DNA from: Bacteroidales bacterium
GTDB taxonomy: Bacteria > Bacteroidota > Bacteroidia > Bacteroidales > UBA932
Length of the DNA stretch: 38,823 nt
NCBI GenBank assembly: GCA_015060205.1
Contig: SUYY01000023.1
Location: 1 to 38,823 of the forward strand
Direction: 5' to 3'
In this document: positions 33,401-38,823 of the stretch, in pieces
How the letters are laid out: each line of letters begins with the position of its first letter
How positions within the stretch are numbered: position 1 is the stretch's first letter
Program-made: the position numbers and the translations under genes
The notes under the pieces: model-generated
Databases searched by the model: none
What the model was told of the DNA's origin: nothing
Seen by the model: only the letters and a program-made list of their open reading frames with translations

Positions 33401-33776
33401 TGCCGGCATCGCTGACGCTCCGGAACGGGATGAAGGAATCCGAACGGAAATCATAGACCGTCACTCCCCTGTCCGTTCCGACCCAGACATTTCCTTCAGA
33501 GTCCTCAGCGAGACTGTGGATGAAGTCGGACGCCACGCCAAGGTCATCCTTGTCGTATACGGTGAAACGCTCACCGTCAAATCTGTTAAGTCCCTTGAAG
33601 GTGCCGATCCACAGAAATCCTCTCGAATCCTGAAAGATCCGACTTATTCCATCATAGGAGATACTGCTGTTCGAGCGGTTGATATGCACAAAAGGAAAAT
33701 CATCTTCTGTCACCCCTGCCCAAAGAGCAGTTTGGATCACAAAGATGCCGGCTATTATTGACAAGGCCCTTCTCAT
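30498..33776 (-). CDS. Membrane sensor-regulator: Reg_prop/Y_Y_Y sensor, receiver and AraC HTH without histidine kinase
   Basis: With ATG 33776 this is a 1092-residue regulator resembling a hybrid two-component system (HTCS). It has a signal peptide, a periplasmic two-component-regulator propeller (repeats such as IFQDSRGFLWIGTFKGLNRF), a Y_Y_Y domain (about 680-765) and a membrane segment (about 774-794). A charged 30-residue linker leads straight into a receiver (about 824-943) and an AraC HTH (about 979-1074, ending YPSYFTKCFKEVYG). The receiver retains D831/D832, phospho-acceptor D873, S903 in place of the usual Thr, and K925. No HisKA or HATPase motif (SHELRTPL, N, G1, G2 boxes) exists between membrane and receiver. 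It probably senses a glycan fragment and activates the adjacent SusCD operon. The upstream in-frame extension to 33839 lacks a good start. Confidence 0.88.
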   Translation of the reverse strand: MRRALSIIAGIFVIQTALWAGVTEDDFPFVHINRSNSSISYDGISRIFQDSRGFLWIGTFKGLNRFDGERFTVYDKDDLGVASDFIHSLAEDSEGNVWVGTDRGVTVYDFRSDSFIPFRSVSDAGTVIDNKVNNISFNRGKVWLTVNHQGMFSYDLKSGELKNYFVTDGNYMMPQGIRRFLTDSNGDFWIALYYTDLYKATPSLDSLQTLSFGGGSFVDDNVEGMAQSEEAGHIIYIVTVRNGLCEIDFKQGNVKRLLAFPDDAVPLELCLDSGRCIWIPTTKGLYRYDLEDGSHIVLKENKNNRFSLSDNYVFSVYVDSEGGIWAGTKDGGLNYSGPEQKNFAKYYSCAGKSLENSIVSGFADDGHGTVWVTTEKEGLFRYDVARDRLFRYELHEFRETICSPCLYGGDLWLGSLKGLVRLDPVTGRVRRYASFATASVEDNKCFVVYATDSGELYVGTTLGLMRYDAVNDGFVQVKEFSGRFITGIDEDSKGCLWVSTYADGLWHFNPADDTVINSYRYPDGLPTNKLSGVHVDGRDRVWAMGFSFGFYLFDRADGRFVQFSRKTVPDLPSDVVFSAVDDRAGNIWVSTDVGIICFKPDSKDVSLYTTTTGLLDDVMKKGVLRDSRGNIFFASQNGFVRFNPEHFHAGDLSPNIVITDFRVGDEVMKPGPGSPLSCNVDIADEIRLRPGQNSFGISASLLSFSTGANNRILCFLEGYDKSPRIVSGDKSVFWYNVPAGTYRLLVRGSNTNGKWNVSHKPILITVERPLLATPGAIVVYVLLLLAVFSILAELYSRRLEKKERERLEAFECELEIAVHSDKPVNVLLIADDVSVRQQVKNCLEQEYNVVSAMTGKRGFVILDTVKINLIIADIDTRYFEGEEFCRMIREDKAHSRIPILILSADASTKKKIAYMDKGAALFMEKPLSGEYLQSAIRNLFNKEMSIESAISQSIVSMKIHRLKLDSKDEDFLNLLEKTVIENLSNTEFSSSDLETSMAMSRSSLVRRMKSLLDTTPNEYIKQKRLAIAAKMLEGENVRVNEICYAVGFKYPSYFTKCFKEVYGLLPAEYRNRLKKYKKTPNLTKTGQSDERL

Positions 33777-33864
33777 GGTTTCAGTGTTATGTTCAGTAAA
33801 TTTCGACTTTAAAATCAGTCGCAACTCTCCTGTGAACAAATTTTATTACGATTTGAACGTATTT

Positions 33865-33883
33865 TGACACTATCGACGTGTCA
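33865..33883. promoter_or_regulatory. TGACAC-N7-GTGTCA inverted repeat upstream of the regulator gene
   Basis: A perfect 6-bp inverted repeat with a 7-base spacer lies 89 bases before the regulator's ATG and just downstream of its candidate -7 box. Its symmetry suits binding of a dimeric regulator or a leader hairpin. The region from 33777 to 33988 holds no gene. Confidence 0.4.
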
Positions 33884-33900
33884 GAGGGGGATTACAATAG

Positions 33901-33908
33901 CAAATTTA
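33901..33908 (-). promoter_or_regulatory. Candidate -7 box of the regulator gene
   Basis: TAAATTTG on the minus strand, with TTTTG (33937-33933) 24 bases upstream, is the best Bacteroidota promoter match in this gap. It would give the regulator a leader of about 115 nt containing the inverted repeat at 33865-33883. Confidence 0.4.
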
Positions 33909-33988
33909 TGCCGAATCATACGCCATATAAGACAAAAGGAACGACATAAATTATAATTATGAACATATTCTTACAACAGGATATCAGA

Positions 33989-36213
33989 TCAAAAATTGTA
34001 AGTAAGAAGGAAGTCAACCGTAAACGGACGGATGTAGGAACCGGACATGACGTAGTTCTGAAGGAGGGAGGCGTCTGTGATAGTATCTGCCACATCGATG
34101 CTTCCTTTGGAGCCGTTCTGGAAAAGGACATTCACGAAGTTCACAGAAAGTTTCAACTGGTCCAGAAGTTTCCAGTCCACCCCGGCAAAAGTCTCCCAGT
34201 GACCGGCAAAATACGCCAGATTTGTCCTACTTACATACTGACGGCTGTAGTATCTGGCACTCGCCCAGACCTTGACATTCTTCCACGAATACGACGGGTC
34301 GAACTCCAGCATGAACTGGGATATTCCGGTCACGTGATTTCCTGTGTAGTCGATGACCTCGACCGTCCCGTCGCTGAAGACAAATTCATTGCGGTAGTTC
34401 TTGTATCGAGGGTCCTGCCATGTGCCGAGAAGATGCAGATTGAAGCCTCCGAGATGAAGATTGCCGTCAAGTGTGAAACCGAGAGTTCCGATTCCGTACT
34501 GAGCAGTCCAAGGAATAGTCTCGCTGACACCTCCTATCTGCTTGGTCACGGTCATCACCTTGGCATTGTTCCAACTTGTGATATATGACACCAGAGCAGT
34601 CACATCCATCCACTTGTTATCGTAGGTAAATCCTCCTCGTCCGAGTGCGTTTCCAATAGGTCTTGTGCTCGGGATTGTGGCGTTCTTATAATATGAAGCA
34701 CTCTTTGTGGTCATGCTGTAGAATCCCTCTGCCATGAAGAAGAGACGGTCCACCAGCCTGAGATTGATATGTTCCGAGAATGCATAGTCCACAGCAGGAA
34801 TGCTCAGATTGTGCCGTTCGCACAGGTTGGAATCCGCAAGATTGAATCCGTCCACCCTGATATTCCTGTCTTCGCCATTGAGTCTTGCTGCCGTCCATAC
34901 GCTCTGGTAGATAGGACGTACACGCGCTCCGGTGCGGAGAAGGAGACGGTCGGTAGGATTGGCTTCATATATTGCATATATCGGAGCATATAGTCTGTAT
35001 GCATCATAGAAAAGTCCGCTTGTGTTCATTCCCCATGTGGACTGCTTTCCCTTCAATACTCTCGACGGATCTGCCTCGACTGTGTGGGCATAGTAGAAAG
35101 TGGACGCATAATTGTCCTGTTTTGAATAGACCATTTCCATACCGAGGCGGAGTTTATGGCGGGAGTTGAAACGTCTCTCTGCGGCAAGGAGAAGGTTAAC
35201 ATCCAGTTCTTCCTGGTCCTCTACAGTCACAAGACGATTCTGCATATATCCGGAGAATGGTGTTCCGTCCGGATTGAAGAATCCCTTGTCTGCGGTAACA
35301 TCGTCTATTCCCGCCAAGGCCATCTTCACGTATTGGCTCGGCTGCATATAAAGAAGATGCAGGTCTGCACGTAACGACCAGCCGGAACGGTGCTTGTGAT
35401 GAGCCTTGAAAGTCAGGTCATGAATATATCTTCTGTCCATGTTTCCGAGATTGCCGGTCTTCATGCTTCCATCCCGTATATCCATATAACTTACGGCATC
35501 ATCCGCTGTGAAATAGCAGTCGCGCCCAAGCGTGAATCCGTTATATGCCCCGATCGTTCCGTCTCCTTTATAGACAAACGGAGCAAATCCATAACCGCCT
35601 TCAACATTGTCGCTGCACATCGAGAAACGATAGATTGCATCAAGTGTGGTGGAATCCCATCTCTTGGAAAGGGCCAGATTGTATATCTGTTTCTGGTCGA
35701 CGAACTGGCGGTTCGGAGCATTTACACTCGTAGGGTCATTGTTCATATACGCGCCAATGGCAAAATACCAGCCTTTGGTTCCCTTCAGGGCACCGCTGAC
35801 GGCACCGTCGAAACGGATCATGCCATTAGTGGAGGATCCTATGGTGAAAACTCCTTCCGTCCTGTCCGTTCCAAGTTTTGTCTTGGAATCTACAAGCACG
35901 CCTATCTCACCGGAAGTGATGACAGCCTCCATCAGACTGATCGAACCCTGCGGCTCATAGGAATTGCCTCCGGCCCAATGAAACCTGCTCCAAGGAAGGC
36001 CGTGACCATGTTTCAATCCATCCACATATACAATGGCTCCACTTCCTCCTTCCGGAAGTCCGATATTGATTTCACGAGGAGCCGTCGCAGATTCTGCATT
36101 GAGCATCATGTTGCGTTCGCTCTTCTTCTCCGCCACAGCAAGAGTATCTGATGTCTGGGCACACAAAACCGTTCCCGCCATCAGCAGCGGGAACATGATC
36201 AATAGTTTCTTCA

Positions 36214-36214
<1 letters not shown>
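33989..36214 (-). CDS. TonB-dependent-receptor-like outer-membrane protein without a SusD partner
   Basis: This 741-residue outer-membrane protein has a signal peptide (1-20), a short plug-like region (about 48-125, with GAIVYVDGLKHGHGLPWSRF and then SLMEAVITSGEIGVLV), and a beta-barrel of alternating strands ending DFLLTYNF with the terminal Phe. It lacks the carboxypeptidase-D-like domain and clear TonB box of SusC. Its start overlaps the GH97 stop (TAATG), so the two are translationally coupled. It probably imports, or is specific for, an oligosaccharide produced with the GH97 enzymes. No SusD follows; the next gene is the regulator about 210 bases away. Confidence 0.75.
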
Positions 36215-38358
<2,144 letters not shown>

Positions 38359-38382
38359 TTATTTCGCTCAGAACAACTGTTG

Positions 38383-38823
38383 TTACTTAGTGAATATCGC
38401 TGCAAATCCGCCGCCCGGAACCATTTCCACAGAGAGGGTCTTCGAAGCGTCTTCGACGGTCCTCATATAGTCCTCCGCATGGCGGGTGGCATTGAGTCCG
38501 TCCTTGAAGAGTTCCATCTTCCAGTCGCCTTCGCCGAGGAAAGACAGGTCGAGGGTCACGGTGCGGGCGGAATGACCGGTCAGGCCGCCGATATACCACT
38601 TGTCCCCGTATCTACGTGCTATGACAATATATTCACCCACCTTTCCGTCAAGTGCTACGGTCTCGTCCCACACGGTAGGTATCCTGGCGATGAATTCGGT
38701 GCAGTCCTTCTCCTGCTCGTAATGCTGAGGACAATCGCAGAGCATGTTGAACGGAGATTCGAACACCACGTACATTCCAAGTTGGTGGCAACGAGTTCCC
38801 TGGCTTACAGGATCCACATAGCA
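38383..38823 (-). CDS. GH97 glycosidase, C-terminal part (runs off the right edge)
   Basis: The visible 146 residues include SQGTRCHQLGMYVVFESPFN, then a FIARIPTVWDETVALDGKVG segment and KWYIGGL, ending GGGFAAIFTK. These match the end of the TIM barrel and the C-terminal sandwich of a second GH97 enzyme. It differs clearly from its neighbour, for example SQGTRCHQLGMYVV against the neighbour's barrel end, so it is a different subfamily. The active-site residues lie outside the window, so mechanism and specificity are unknown. It is 33 bases upstream of the complete GH97 gene, in the same operon. Confidence 0.9.
   Translation of the reverse strand, partial: CYVDPVSQGTRCHQLGMYVVFESPFNMLCDCPQHYEQEKDCTEFIARIPTVWDETVALDGKVGEYIVIARRYGDKWYIGGLTGHSARTVTLDLSFLGEGDWKMELFKDGLNATRHAEDYMRTVEDASKTLSVEMVPGGGFAAIFTK

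Noticed and set aside
30459..33839. Regulator gene being a frameshifted classical HTCS
   Set aside because: The frame is continuous from sensor to HTH, and the short linker shows no kinase fragments in any frame; a clean lack of the kinase module is more likely.

Overview
The window is chromosomal DNA from a Bacteroidales bacterium, probably a gut or rumen commensal; I cannot name the genus. Evidence: the start of a Bacteroidota-type ribosomal protein S12 gene at the left edge, many TAnnTTTG -7 promoter boxes with weak Shine-Dalgarno sequences, a SusC/SusD pair, surface lipoproteins, Reg_prop/AraC regulator architecture and GH97 enzymes.

Left part (1-11.3 kb) is mostly housekeeping. It holds the 5' end of rpsL (minus), a lipocalin-like lipoprotein, a divergent methylated-DNA cysteine methyltransferase followed by a likely nitroreductase remnant, a secreted tandem alpha/beta-hydrolase, a SIMPL-domain protein, a GT4 glycosyltransferase plus a YfhO-like membrane protein (plus strand), an NSS sodium symporter, and a thyA-folA pair separated by one base. 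A 33-bp duplicated leader surrounds a palindromic insert just upstream of the symporter.

Middle part (11.3-19.3 kb, all minus) is a carbohydrate cluster. In transcription order: a truncated lipoprotein fragment, a sialidase-fold lipoprotein with a CBM9-like C-terminus, a 1100-residue DUF5107/TPR secreted protein, a lipoprotein aldose epimerase and a cytoplasmic aldose epimerase. An AAA-ATPase/PD-(D/E)XK gene of a type often multicopy in Bacteroidota (19.3-20.8 kb) separates it from the next cluster.

Right part (20.9-38.8 kb, all minus) is a polysaccharide utilisation locus. In transcription order: the end of one GH97, a complete SusB-like GH97, a TonB-dependent-receptor-like barrel without SusD, a membrane regulator, a fimbrillin-like lipoprotein, SusC, SusD, a second sialidase-fold/CBM9-like lipoprotein and a surface glycan-binding-type lipoprotein, ending in a clear intrinsic terminator. 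The regulator is the most unusual gene: it has the sensor propeller, membrane segment, receiver and AraC HTH of a hybrid two-component system but no histidine kinase module.

Together the two clusters suggest surface capture and partial cleavage of an unidentified glycan, SusCD import, periplasmic processing by GH97 and perhaps DUF5107, and anomer interconversion by the mutarotases. The two sialidase-fold proteins share an acidic-residue layout resembling GH93 exo-arabinanases more than GH33 sialidases, but the substrate is not known.
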